From: Chinchilla lanigera
Lineage: Eukaryota; Chordata; Mammalia; Rodentia; Chinchillidae
Direction of reading: 5' to 3'
Assembly: GCF_000276665.1 (NCBI RefSeq)
Contig: NW_004955474.1
Span: 11,765,876 to 11,829,875, forward strand
DNA length: 64,000 nucleotides
The translations under genes and the position numbers were made by a program. Below are positions 15,101 through 28,800 of this stretch, piece after piece; the first letter of the stretch is position 1, and each line of letters begins with the position of its first letter. The notes under the pieces are model-generated. The model searched no databases, was not told the DNA's origin, and saw only the letters and a list, made by a program, of their open reading frames with translations.

Positions 15101-16785
15101 GACAGATAGGATTGTAGGATGTTTACAGAATCCCTAGCTTATTCTCAGATGCAAGCAAATGTATCTCCCCATTCCAACAACCTAACAACATAAAATGTCA
15201 GCAGACATTGCCAAATATTCCCTGGGGAGCAATAGCAACATCCCCTGGTCAAGAGCTGCTCTCCTAAAAGACAGCATCAGCGTAATTCAGAATACCTTTT
15301 CCTGTAGGAAAAGGCTAATGACCAAATACGAAATGAACTGAGTGATCTCATGCCAGGTGCCCTAATAATACAAGTAAATGCCCTTGCAATCTCTAACTGT
15401 AAATGAAGAGAGTTTCTGAAGTGACTTCCTGCAACCCAGTTAGGAATATGTTTTGGGTTTGGCAGGGGCTTAAAGGTTAATTTTTAAGTGTCAACTTGAC
15501 TGGATAAAGGATACCGTGATAGCTGGGAAGGCACTATTTCTGGGTCTAATTTGTAAGAGTATTTCTGGAAGAGACGGACATTTAAATCAGTGGACAGAGT
15601 TGGAAGGTCCACCCTCAGGCTTTCGTGTTTTATCAGCCTAAATAATGTTTTACCAGCAGTTTCTTGGTTTCAAGGCCTTACACTGAGCCAGGCTACTAGC
15701 TTCCCTAGTTCTTTAGATTTCAGAAGGCTTATTGGGGGCCTCTCATCCTCCATTATCATATAAAACAAATCTCACAGTATATCGCCTCTGACCCATCCAT
15801 CCTATCTGCTCTGTTCCTTTCAAGTACCCTGATGACTGCCATGTGTTTAAGGGTGGAAGTGGGATTCACACACAGAATTGAGGTCTATCCTTTTGCTACA
15901 GCTTGGATCTCCATGCTCCCCAAAGGCCCATGTGGCAAAGGCCTGGTACCCAGCCCACAGTGCTACTCGAAGCAGGAGAACCTTTAGGAGAACCTTTAGA
16001 TCTAACAGACGGAAAGGAGGTTACTAAGGGAGTATCCATGAAGGTCCTGGACACCATAATGTGAGCAGCTTCCTCTGCTGTACATCAGTACTGCCACCCT
16101 CTCCTGCCACTTTGTACATCCTCACCACAGACTCAAAATCCATGGGGCCAATCAACCATGGACTAAAACCATAAACCAAAATAAATCTTTCCTTTTTATA
16201 AGCTGATTACCTTGAAAGTATCTGTTATAGTAACAGAAAGCTAACACATCTGTCTTGGAAACTCATTAGTCTGATCACTGGCAAAAAGTATTTAGAGATG
16301 ATCAGGACTTGGGATCACTAAAGATCCAAACCCACGACAAAGCCCTTAAGCTACATCGGATTCCTGAGGAGAACCTGGCCAAACAGATAGGCTAGGCCCA
16401 GTAAAGCGATATCTATCCGCCGCCTGGGAGTTCCTCGAAGTTACAACTTCCAAATAAGCTGGACTGGACCCGAATCTAAGGATTCCCTGAAGCCTCCCTG
16501 GAATTTCTCCCAGTTCACTCCTTTTGAGAAAAGCAAATACCTATAGAGAAGCACATCAAAGAGCTCAATGAGACTATTCAAAGAATTAAGTTCAAGAACA
16601 AATAAGCTAGGCTCCGGGAGCATACCTGTAATCCCAGCTACCTGCGAGGCTAAAGTAAGAGCATTGAAAATTTGAAGTCAGCACAGGCAACTTAGTGAGA
16701 CCCTGTGTCAAAAAATAAAAAAGGTGGGGGAGATGTAACTTAGTGACACAGTACCCCAGCTCTGTGTGTCTCTGTCCCTCTCTCT

Positions 16786-16859
<74 letters not shown>

Positions 16860-19800
16860 AAGCTAATGTACATATGATGTGGGTAACATTTTACAACACC
16901 CTGAAAGTCTGACTTTGGATTACACCAATTCTTCCTGAAATATAGTCATACTCTTTGGTAGGTACTGTGTGTCTCTGCCAACCAAGCATGAATGAGTATT
17001 GCCTTCCTGATGTCCCTTCATTCGTCATCAGGCATCCAACTTTTGTGAAAAGCTTGAGTTTATTCACTGAATTAAGGTCAAAAAACATCAAAGTGAACAG
17101 AAGTCCTTCACGGCCTTTCGTGACTGAGTATTTGTATCACATGTGGGTCTTTAACACTATAAGTCACTTACTTTTTTTCAAGAAAACTTCCATTCCAACA
17201 GGCTGCAGAAGATAATATCTGAACGACACCACTACTCAGAAAGAGAGAGAAGGAAGCTTTTAGTAACTACAAATAAATGGTTATTTAAACATCAATAATA
17301 AATTAATTACATATTCAATCTCTCAACCCAAGCAGGCTTTATTAGTGGTAGCTCTTTCTTACCCAGATGAAGCCTATTAGGGTTTAGATCTAAAATGTGT
17401 CCCCAAGACTGAGTTACGGGGATGGCACCACTGACCTGCTGTTAGGAGGCAGTCTGGTCAGAAGGGGCCACCATGGGAGTGGCAAAAAGGCTCGTTGCCC
17501 TTCCCTGTCCTCCCCTTTGTGCTCTGCTTCCAACTGCCAAGAGGTAAGTAGCTGCTAATCTGCCAGGTCCCTGTGACGAGCAGTTCTGCCCTGGAACACG
17601 CCAACCACACACCGAAATCTCTACAGACTATGAGCCCAAAAAAACACTTCTTCCTTTTAAATTGTGGATGTCGGGTGTTGTGTCTCAGTGATGAGAAAGT
17701 GACTGAGACCAAGCTAGACTTGGAAAATGTGCGTATGCCTTGAAGAAACTGTGTCACATCTCAAAATGGGTAAGAACTGAAATTCCCCGTAAGTTATTTT
17801 TAAAAAGAGAGAGAGCTCAAAGCTCTTAAAAGAATTCTTAGGCTTGAAGATAATCCCGAACAGTTTGCTCCTATCAACCATCTAAAATACCCTCTACCTC
17901 ACCTCCAGACACAGTAAAACAAAAAAGTTAGCCTATTATTTCCAGAGAAATTATTTTTACAAATTAATAACTGACCTACCACTTCCTTCTACTTTGTTGC
18001 CCATCTGAGAAACTAAGAATTAGCAAACTATGCATTTCTATCACCTAGATGATACAGACTCTGAGAAAAGTCTCTGTGAAAGGGATTGAGTCGAACAGCT
18101 TCTGGTGAAAGTGTATGTCAGGGGACCTGGGTCCTCTGCTCTACTATAAAGCGAAGGGAAGGAATAAAACAAACGTGTGGCTGGGAAGAGACTGCAGTAA
18201 CTTCTGTGAACCATCACATATGGGTCAGGAAAGATCGTCAGGGATCACTCCTTCGGTCCCTTCATTGTATGAACAGGAATGCAGAGCTATAGGGGAAGTA
18301 TAGTGTCTTCAGCTCCTCCAGTGACAACCCGCCTAGTCCTCTGCCTGCCCTCACATCCCTTCCAACCTGAACTCCTTGGCAGAGCCCCGAGTTTAGAAGG
18401 CTCCTGAGGGCTGCTGAGAGCTGCTCTAAGATGTTCCCACTACCACCTCACTCACAAGGTTACTAGCAGGGAAGGTCCAAAGCTCAGGTCCTGGTCACCT
18501 GCCCCAGAACAATCTAGATCATAAAGCAAGGTCAATTATACACATCTCTCAGAATGATCACCCTTAGTCACAGAGCTTGAGCTCCTCATTCCAAAAATTA
18601 GACTCTCTACAGAAAAACGGGAAATGCTGAGGAAATACAATGAAAATGTATAAATAATGCACTGGAAAAAACCTCTTTTAAGAATGAAATAAATCCAAGG
18701 CCTCAGTATATTTTAGTATTTGTGCTGCTCAATATTTTCTACTGTATGTGCAAGTACAAGCTTCAATAATTTTTACTACACTACCTTCCCTAAGTGACTA
18801 TCTCTACTTATCTTTTTGAATGGAAAAATGGTAGAAGCTATTTAGATTAGGTAAGATGAAAGCTGTCTTAGATTCAGGATACTTTGGAACATGAACGTGA
18901 GGAAACCTGCTGGTGTTACAGAACTGAATGCTGAGCTCTCCTACCACAAAAGCCAATGTTGGCCTTCCTCGGTCGTGATTTCAAAGACCTTACACCAACA
19001 AGGCAGGCCGAGCAGTGAGAGAGAACTGGGAACAATCCATTGTATTACTGGGAGATAACAGGATCAAATACTCCCACAAGTGTGCAAAAACAGACTGCCT
19101 AAAGGTAAAGCTCCATTCACATTCACACCTCAACACAGACATAGGGAAAAATCACTAAGCAAGACAGTGCCAATATACTGTAGAAAAAAAATGAAGACAT
19201 GCAACTACATACTTGATCGTATTTGCATTGTTGTGTTCTGAGAGTTTTTGTCTCCAAACTGCTATGGTTTCATCATTTATTAAGCTGGTATAATGTGCTT
19301 GGTTCATAGTCCTGAAGTCAACAGCGGGAGAAGAATTCTAGAAAATTAAGTATAACCGTAAAAGAAAAAGAATTTAGAGGGACTGAGGCAGAAGGATCAT
19401 GAGTTTCAGGGCAGCCTGGACTACACAGCAAAACCCTGTCTGGGGAAAGAAAGAAGTTACACAGAATGATCTTTTCGCCTCCCTCTCTCACATCCTCCGC
19501 GCTGTATTCATGACTGTGTGAGGCTACAGTGAACCTTCAAAACCCTGAGTCCAAAGTCTGCTGCCAGGTGTCTGTGTGTGAGTGTGAATATGTTCAAGCC
19601 AGTGCAACTTTTCCAGATATCTTTCCCCATAACACTAAGGCTTCTAAGATATTAGTTATTTGCCATAATTGTTTACCAGACTTCAACAAAATGTACTATT
19701 AAAAAGTCACTTAGTTATAATTTTATAGTAAATAATATATCAAATTTAATGCCTCATAAGTTGTTTCAAGCTCTAAACTTTTTTTTTTTGTGTCTTTTTA

Positions 19801-22800
19801 AGACAGGGTCTCACTATGCAGTTCAGGCTGCCCTTAAGTTCACTTTGTAGCCTAGGCTGGCCTCAAACTTGCAATGATCCTCCTGTATCAGCCTCCCAAG
19901 TGCTAGGGTTATAGGCATGAGCCACACGCCCGGCGTTTTTTATTTTTTCAAAAGTAACACTTTTTTTTGGTACCAGGAATCAAACTCAGGACCTTGCGCT
20001 TACCAGGCAGGCACTTGTACCGCTGAGCTATATCCCCAGCCCCTATAGCTCTAAACTTGTAAGAAAAGTGACAAAAAGACACCAATAATGGCCTTGAGGA
20101 TTCCAATCACTGCTCAGCAGTGTACACCTTTATTCAGTGAGATTTTTCTATTGTTAGTTTTCAATTTAATTTCCCCAAACTCTTCCTGATCTAGAACTAA
20201 GTAAAAGCTGATGGTGTTTCATACCTTCTATACTTGTTACTAATAAAAGGGAATAAAGTAATATTAAAGTATTCATCTATCAGTTAATAGGATGGTCTTT
20301 TATCTCCTTTATACTTACACATAAAACATAACTTTCAAGGCCAACCCTGGTGGGACACACCTATAATCCTAGCACTCAGGAACCCGAGGGAGGAGGACTG
20401 CTACAAATTCCAGGCCAACCTGGGCTGCATAGTGAGCTCAAGGCCAGCCTGAACTACATAGCAAGACCCTATAACAAAAAAATACTAGCCCTCCAAAATT
20501 AACTTTCAAAAGTAAATTTTCCTGGTTACTTTTCTATAGTTGTGAGTTAAGATGCCCCTACAAAGAATACACTAGAAATGTGTGTCAAAGTTCCTGATCA
20601 TTTGGTTCTTGGTAACTAACTATTGTACTAAAATGATCACAGACATACATTGAGAGGATAAAAATAGTCTTGAATTACACAGGAGAAACACTTAAGCCAA
20701 AGTGGACACTTGATCACACAAATACAGATTATCTTTTTTTCTATCCCGGTTCTAAAACTATTACTGTTGTATTTTAATTTTCTCCAATTCAAAGGGGTTA
20801 ATGAACATCAACAATAATGCAAACTTACAAAATAAATTAGACTTAAAACTATTTTCTCATTGCTTATCATTTGCCCAACAAGCCCTAGATGCCTTGGGTC
20901 CTTGCAAGGCAAGCATTCTGCAATGGAGTCACCCTCCCAGCCTTCTATGGCTTCTAACTACCTACAAGTTAAAAAGAAAGAAAAATGCTCCAGGTAAGTG
21001 TTTCCCAATGTTGCTGGGCTTTGTATCACCAAGGGAGCTTTAAAAAATCTTCTGAAGGTCAAATTACACTCTAGATCCATTAAATCAGAGTCTCCAGAAG
21101 TTTCTGTAGTTTTTAAAGTTTCCAGGTAATTCTCAGGGGTAACTAAGGTGAAGAGAAAAAAAGATCATGTCAGCTAGCAGGTTTCGAGGCAATGACAGAC
21201 ACACACATACTCCTAGCAATTCTAAGTGCACTCTCTCTTCAGTGCTATCCAGAGAACAAGCGGAATGGGAAAGGAGAGGTTATGGTTTACATTAAGTTGC
21301 CAAAACCTAATCAAACATATCACAGGAATAGTTGAATACAGATTGGGCAACCTTAATCCAAAAACCTAAACTCTGAAAGGCTCCAAAATCCAAAACTTTT
21401 GAGTATCAACATGATGCTACACTTGGAAAATTTCATACCTAAATTTATTAAAAGTATATAAAATTACTTTCAGGCAAAGTATATAGGTATATATGAAATG
21501 TAAATGAATTCTACATTTAGACTTCAGTCTTATCTCCAAGATATCTCATTATGAATATGCAAATATTCCAAAACTCCCACAAATCTCCAATGTGAAACAC
21601 TTATTTTCTGGTCTCAAGAATTCTGAGTAAGAGACACTCAACCTGTTAACTCTGTGTGTGTTTTGGGGGAAAGGGTTCACTGTGGATGGAACACAGTGAG
21701 GGATGAGGCACATCCCCAGCTCTTATTTTGAAACAGGGTTTTGCTGACCTCTAATCTGTGACCCCCAGCTGTTAACTCTTCTACCTCAAGGGCAACATGA
21801 ATGAATAAGTCAATGCTGTACAAAAACAGAGGCTGCCACTATACAGATGCTTTTCCTTGGCCTGTAAGTGGTAGGATAACAGGGTAAAACATAATGTTCT
21901 CTGTCTTTGTATCTAAACGAACATCTATAGCTAATATTTTAAGTACATGTGTATAGCTTTCACTTTTAGAAAGAGTAATGCTTTGTTAAGTAATAGTTGC
22001 TTTTTGTTATCTTACATGATTAGTGCATACCTCTTTTACAACTGTTTCACCTTCATTTCCTTTTCATCAGAGGGTTGTTCTCCACACCCAACAGTGTTAG
22101 GAAATTTAAACTTTGGCTATATATATTAGATTACTCATAAAAGGAATGGCCAGGCATGGTGACGCACACCTGCACTTCCAGCACTTGGAAGGCTGAAGCA
22201 GAAGGCCAGTCGGGCTATGTACTGAGACCCTGTCTCAAAACACCAAGAGAGAAATGAAAAAACTAAGTTTTATATTCATGGATAAACCAAAATAGGTTAT
22301 TAGTCAAGTCAGTTTCTTAGGAAATGCATACTTAAAAGTGTACTACTTGTGGACCAAAAAAGTTAATTCCCTGCAGAACCCCTATACTTTCTCTATTTTG
22401 CTTACTGGCAGTTTGAAGAAATAAAGAATAACCTCAGCTTTCCTCAAGATTCTCTGGGAAGCTTTGAAGCTGAGCCTCAGATAAGTCTCAAGTAGCAACT
22501 TCACATCACCCCAGATGGCAGCATTCAACAGCCTCCTTCAGGCTCCTGACCTGGAAAAAGAGCTCGCTGTCAGTCTCAACCGGCCACGGGCTGCAGCCTC
22601 AGGCTGCACCAGCACCTTTGCTGCGAGAATCACAGAGTTATACTGGCTAGAGGACAAGAATTTTGTGCATTTACAGATGGCAACCTACCAGACCACCAGG
22701 GAGAGTGTCCAAGACTGAAAGGGCTCTTGTTTCCTCACTTACTCATTTTCTTCCCAGCCAATTCTGCTTCTTTTATCACTAAGGTCCCTTTCATGCCCCA

Positions 22801-25800
22801 CACAGTTCATCCTCCTGGGATGCTTGGGAAATAAAAGTGGGAGGAAAGGCACAGAGCAAAGAAGCACAGGACAAACTCATGGAGCCTCTTTTAGACGAAG
22901 ACCCACTGGGAGGGCAGAGCAGAAGGAACAGTGCTGCCACAGCTTCTCACGGGACTCCACCTGAAACCCACTGCTCTTCCTGGCTCATCAGTACAGCGAT
23001 ACAGGAGGGAGATCTAGGTGTGGGGTAGTGAGGAAATTATAGGAGGCAACAGATCTCTGCAAACTGTGACCTCTGTTACATACACTACACAATCAAATGC
23101 ACTAAGCTGTCAAATACCTAGAATTTGTTGCTGCTTAACAGTGAAGGAAAGAAACAAAATCTGCTTAACAGTGAAGGAAAGAAACAAAATCAAGTAATGT
23201 CAAAGCACAAACTCTCCAGGCTGCCTTGTATTTCTTTTAGAACAAATACGGATACAAGTAATTTTACATTATAATTTTAGAACAGGACAACTACTGCAAC
23301 TTCAAAGGAGCCAAAGAGAGCTAATCGAACACTTCGAGGTTTAGCTTGCGTGTTTTAATAAGACAAATCGGTAGAAACAAAGTAACAGTGCTTTCATGTA
23401 ATTATTTATTAAATAATTACAGATTCACCAGTGGAATACATTCATAAATACAGATTCACCAAAGTAATAGTCAAAAGAAAATTTTACCTCATATTTCGAG
23501 CAAAGTACAAAAGTTTGGTCTCCTCCAGAGAAGATCTGCTTAACAATATGATATTTAAAGCGATCTGTCAAAAACAATTCCAACAACATATTTTTCAGTA
23601 ACTGAAGTTTCTCCTTGATCCCCTTTCCTGACACTCTGAAACATGCTTCAGAGTGGCTCTTTACCCACTTTAATTATGTCAGCAAAGCAAGAAAACGTCC
23701 CTCCGGGCTCACTGCCAAGGTCTATTTCCACTTCAGTTGAAAACAAACATACAAAATGGTCTCTTTACACTATCTCTGCCTCTCCGTCACCACCAGCTAA
23801 TCCTGTTCCTGTTTTTCCTGCTAACTCTGTCATGCACTGACCCCAAATCCATAATGGATACCACTATAAATGGGGACAAATACGTCACAAGTAACTGCAC
23901 ATCGGTGACCCTGAGCCCTTCAGGATGGAGCTGACAATCCCTACTTCCTTCTTTAGCTCCCATCACATGGGCCCAAGTCAGCACTAACACCCCCAAACTG
24001 CTTTATTTCTAAACGCTGTGCCATTTCACACCCCCACACCTCTTAACCACCTTCAGAGCACACTGTGCCCCCATGAACAGCATCCACGGGGGCTGCCGGA
24101 ACTGTGTGGCTGTGTGGCGCCACCATCGCCCTCTACCTCGCAGCACTCTGCTGGCGTCTCTACCGCCCTGTCAGACTCAGCTCACACTCCCTCTACTACA
24201 GTGCTCCTCGATGTCGTCCGTCCTCTGCTGCCTCATCACCACGAAGAGTCCGGAATCCACAGAATTTACATAATGCGTTGGTACATTATAAAATCATTTT
24301 GTCACATCAAAGGACAAATTTATGACCATGTAAGTCACGTCAACTATAATTCAATTTCAAAGTTGTGGTTTCAAATTAACCTACAAAACACTTGAGTTTC
24401 TTAAATTGGTGAATTTCTTAAACACATGTATTCCAAGTGTGAGTAGAGTGTCTTGGAGAAAAGGACATTTACAAATGACAGGAGAGGACACAAAGCTGTT
24501 CATTTGCTTTTGGTAACATCACCGAAAGACAATTATGTTTACATTTTATATTCTACTACATTTTAAGATGCTCATATATTCATCCATAAATATTTAATGA
24601 GTGACAAGCTTATGCCCAGCTCTGGGCTACATGCTAGATTTACAGAGATGGAAAGAATCAGTCCCTGTCCTAAGTGTCTTATAATTTAGTAGGGAACCTG
24701 TGATCGTTGCTGTTTTATAAAAAAAAAAAAACAAAAAAAAACCCTGATCCATTTATTAAGTATGCCAGTTTAGGACTTCAAATTCAAAATGAATTATTAA
24801 ATTACATTTCTTTTTAATGACTCTCTAGTTCCATTTCGGCCTCTGGAAATGCTATTTCAAGAGAAGGGAGTTAAGATAAATAGCTGCCTTACTTTCATTT
24901 CCAGTGAAATAAACACCCTCCTATTAACATTTTTAAGAAAAAAAGATACTAAAATAAATTATACCTTATTATGGCCAAACATCAATAGTAAAGTGGAAGT
25001 GATGATACAGTGTAAGCCCTAGAACACAGGCTTGAGTTAGGCTGACCTGGATTTGAAACTTGTCTTTAGAACCTAGGATTTTGGGCAAGTTACTTACTAT
25101 GAAAGCTCAGTTCCTTTACAAACAATAGTAATTACTTTGGTTTAAGTGCTTCACATAGTAACAGAACTTAGCTAACCATTCAATAAATGTCAACTATCAC
25201 TATTAGCTACAATAAAAAATTTATACATTACCACAGTGTCCTTGGTGCTAACATTTTATACTTTACTTCTATAAGATCTCAACCACACGGTTTCAGACAT
25301 AGTAAATACTCAAATATTTGCTAGTTTATGTTGGAAAAAAGTCCTAGTATTTCCTTCTGAAAGACTTCAAGGTAAATAACAGATACATATTCAAAATCTT
25401 TGTGTTCATCCCCTAAAATATAATTAAATACCAGTGAAAATCACCCTTACCAGCTGGTGCTGAAAGCTGGGCACTGTGGGCCACCCAATAGCCCTTCACA
25501 GGAGATGGGCACTTAACGTTGCAAGTGTGTCCATTTCCTAGTTGACCTCGAGCTCCACAACCAAATGCATAGATGAGTCCAGAAGAAGGCACAAAGGCTA
25601 GGGTGTGTTGTCTATGAGGAAATAAATTAAGGCACTAGTACAGTTTCTATGGACAAGGGCACACACAGTGAGGCCCTGGCTCTGTGCATGAGCACAGCAG
25701 GTCCTCAGGGGACCCAGTGAAGCCCGCCCCACATTAATGCACAACCACCACGCAGGGGCTGGCTCTCCACAGCACTGCCCTCTGACACACTAGGTCATGT

Positions 25801-28800
25801 GCAGGATGGCAACTCACGGAAAGAGCTGCAGGTCCTACTGCATTTGGTCTCTGCGGTGACAGGGAAGATGCAGAGTAGGCCTAAGCAACATTTCCAAGAC
25901 GTTATGTAGGACTCTCCTACTTTCCTTCCTTTGTTTCTCTCTCATGCCTTGTCCCGTCACTCTGATCATCTAAAGCCCCTCCCACATCCTGCTAAGATCT
26001 GACCTCCTCCAACTTCATCCTAAATACGCGTGCAGTTAGGACTCCTCACAGTCACAGTGCCCACAGGTACTCTGGTTCTCCATCACTACCAAGACAAGAG
26101 CCACGTGTGCCTCTTCTCAGGGCTCAGGGAGCTCTGAGCAGCACTCACCGTCCACAGGCGATCTGAGTGACTTCACTGCCCATCAGCTCGAGAACCCTTC
26201 TCGGATTGACCTCATCATTCATGGAATCATGCCCCAGCTGCCCGCAGGAACCAGCGCCGAAGGTAAACACACCTCCACTCTGACAAGGAACAAAGGCCAC
26301 ATGACTTCACTGCATCTGAGTCTGAGGACAGACCTCTAAAACCTGTCTACAGATTCCCATCACACTCACCTCAATGCTTAACCAAAATCATTTTGAGTTC
26401 AATAAACAAAAAAAATATAAAAAAGGAAACACTTATGGAACAAAGGTAGCATTGGTGAGGGAAACGTGTGCCCCCTGTAAAATTTAAAAATTATTAAAAG
26501 TACAATGATGCATTAGGAAAAATTAAACAGGCGAAACAAGGTGAAATGTGATAACTCTGCATGGCTATTTACATATAAAAAATTAAATGCTCTGCAAACC
26601 CCATCATAAGATTTTTTAAAGCTACATTTGAAGCTTGGCTGATGGTACATGCCTGTATTCCCAGCTCTCGGGAGGCTGAGGCAGGAGGACAGCGACAAGT
26701 TTGAGGAGGAACCTAGACTACATAGTGAGTTTAAGACCAGCCTGAACTACCTAGGAGACTGAGACTGTCTCAAAAAAACAAAAAGCAAAATACAAACATC
26801 TGTATTTGAACAAATGCTAGGGCTTTTTACTAAAGTAAATATATAACAGTATTTGCTCAATATGAAAAAATTTTCCATTTTTCTAGAATATAATTGTATT
26901 AGAAACAAAAGAAAAGTTGATAATTTTAAAAAGTAATTAAATTGGTATCCCTTTTACATATGTAAGTGGCTGGTGTTAAAAGATTCAGCATGCTGTTTTA
27001 TATTTTTTTATTTACGTTGAACTATTTTAAATATTACTAAGACTCTACAAGACTACCAAGAGAAAAATATACACATATACTTAAAAAAAAAAAGCAGGCT
27101 ATTTTTTTCTTAAAACAAACCAAAGCTAAAGGGAGCATTCAGGTTCATGCCACAATATTACAAATACCATCGCTATTCTAATCGATTTAATCACCATCTC
27201 ATGCCCTGCACCAGAGCCGAGGCCTCTGTGCTCCCTACCTTTGTGAGGACTGCCGTGTGCTCCTCTCCACAACTAATGTACACAACCTTCTGCGTTCGTA
27301 AGAGTTTCACATGGCATGGAGACTCTCGATCTGGAAGACAAAGTAAGCATCAGAATGGCACTATATACCTGGTCATGGAGATAAAACATACTCAGCTATC
27401 TTAGCCTGAATCTGGGTCCCTATGGCTTCCTGCCTGCACCTCTGCATGGATGTCCAACAGATCTGCAACCTAACTCACGGTTCCCACTCTTACCTCTGCA
27501 CACTTTCCAGACCACCCCATTTCCACCCCTTGCCCACACATAGTAATTTGTCCTTCTAGCTTTTCCTTGCTCCAAACCACACATCCAACAATAAACTAAC
27601 CAACTGGCTTCACTTTCGAATAGTAGAAAACTCTGGCTTTACCCCCACTACCTCCAAACTGGTCTATCCCTTGACCCACCACAGCTGTAGCCAAACTGGA
27701 CCACTCTTCCCAGAACACTTGGTGTCAGGGTAAGGGTCTCGCTCAGGGGAAGATCACTTCCTCAGCACACAAGAGGCCCTAGGTGCAATCCTCAAAGGGA
27801 GACAAGAACAAAGCCCTTAGTGTCTTCCCCTTTCAAAAAGTTACGCCGAACTCCGCCCCCTGACACACAGGGCCTTCAAGTAAGGGTGTGTGCTCCCTCT
27901 GACCTCAGCTCTACCCTCCTTCTACTCTTGGTCCAGCTCCAACACACATCACATAAGAACTGTTGTGAGTGTAAGGCTCGATTCGGACATGAATCTGAGT
28001 ACCCAAGATGTCTGCCAGCATTGTTGTCAGCTAGGCACTGTTCCCTCGGCAAACACAGGATGTCATAAAAGAGATAAAATGGAGCACATAATCTTGCAAG
28101 CACCAGGTCATCTGAAGATATCCAAACATTTATACCAGATGCCACAAGGACTTTGCCCGCTGAGGCATGAGAGATCCAGAGCTCTGACTACTGATGTTTA
28201 CAAATATCTTCTCGTCTAATATCCCTTGCCTTCTTACAAGCACTATTATAAAAAAGCCCACATCTCTTTGTTCCCTACAGATGGCATTTTCACCCTGTCT
28301 GCCTGTACCCAGCCACAATAAATCCCACGCCATGTTGCTTTTACACAAGCTCGGTGGTCTTGGCCAGTCTCTGTCTCACAGCATTACTTACAATGAGTCC
28401 TGCTCTCTCTAGATGGAACATTTTTCACCCAGATATCTACATATCCTACTTCGTACAAGACTGTTCAAACATGGTCTTGTGAAAGAGGTCTTCCTGAACA
28501 CCTTACATAAAACAGGAAGCTGGGTCTCAAACTCTCTGACATAGATATTTACTGGTTTGTTTGTGTTTTTCCACTAGAACACAAGTCACAGATGTGCTCT
28601 CCTCACTTAATACCTAGCAGGGCAAACACACAGTAGATTCTCATGAAGCATGTACTAAACAAATGAATGTGCTTTTGAACAGCAGAGGTATATATAAAAG
28701 GTTTACCTACCTTGTTCATCACTGAGCCCTAGCTGCCCTGCATTATTCATCCCCCAGCCAAAAACAGCTCCTGAGAGAGACAGGGCAAAGCTGTGAGCCC

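Noticed and set aside
24018..24395. 125-codon frame in the C-rich segment at 24.0-24.4 kb
   Set aside because: No known protein, and three overlapping frames in the same strand. Not bounded like a HERC3 exon.
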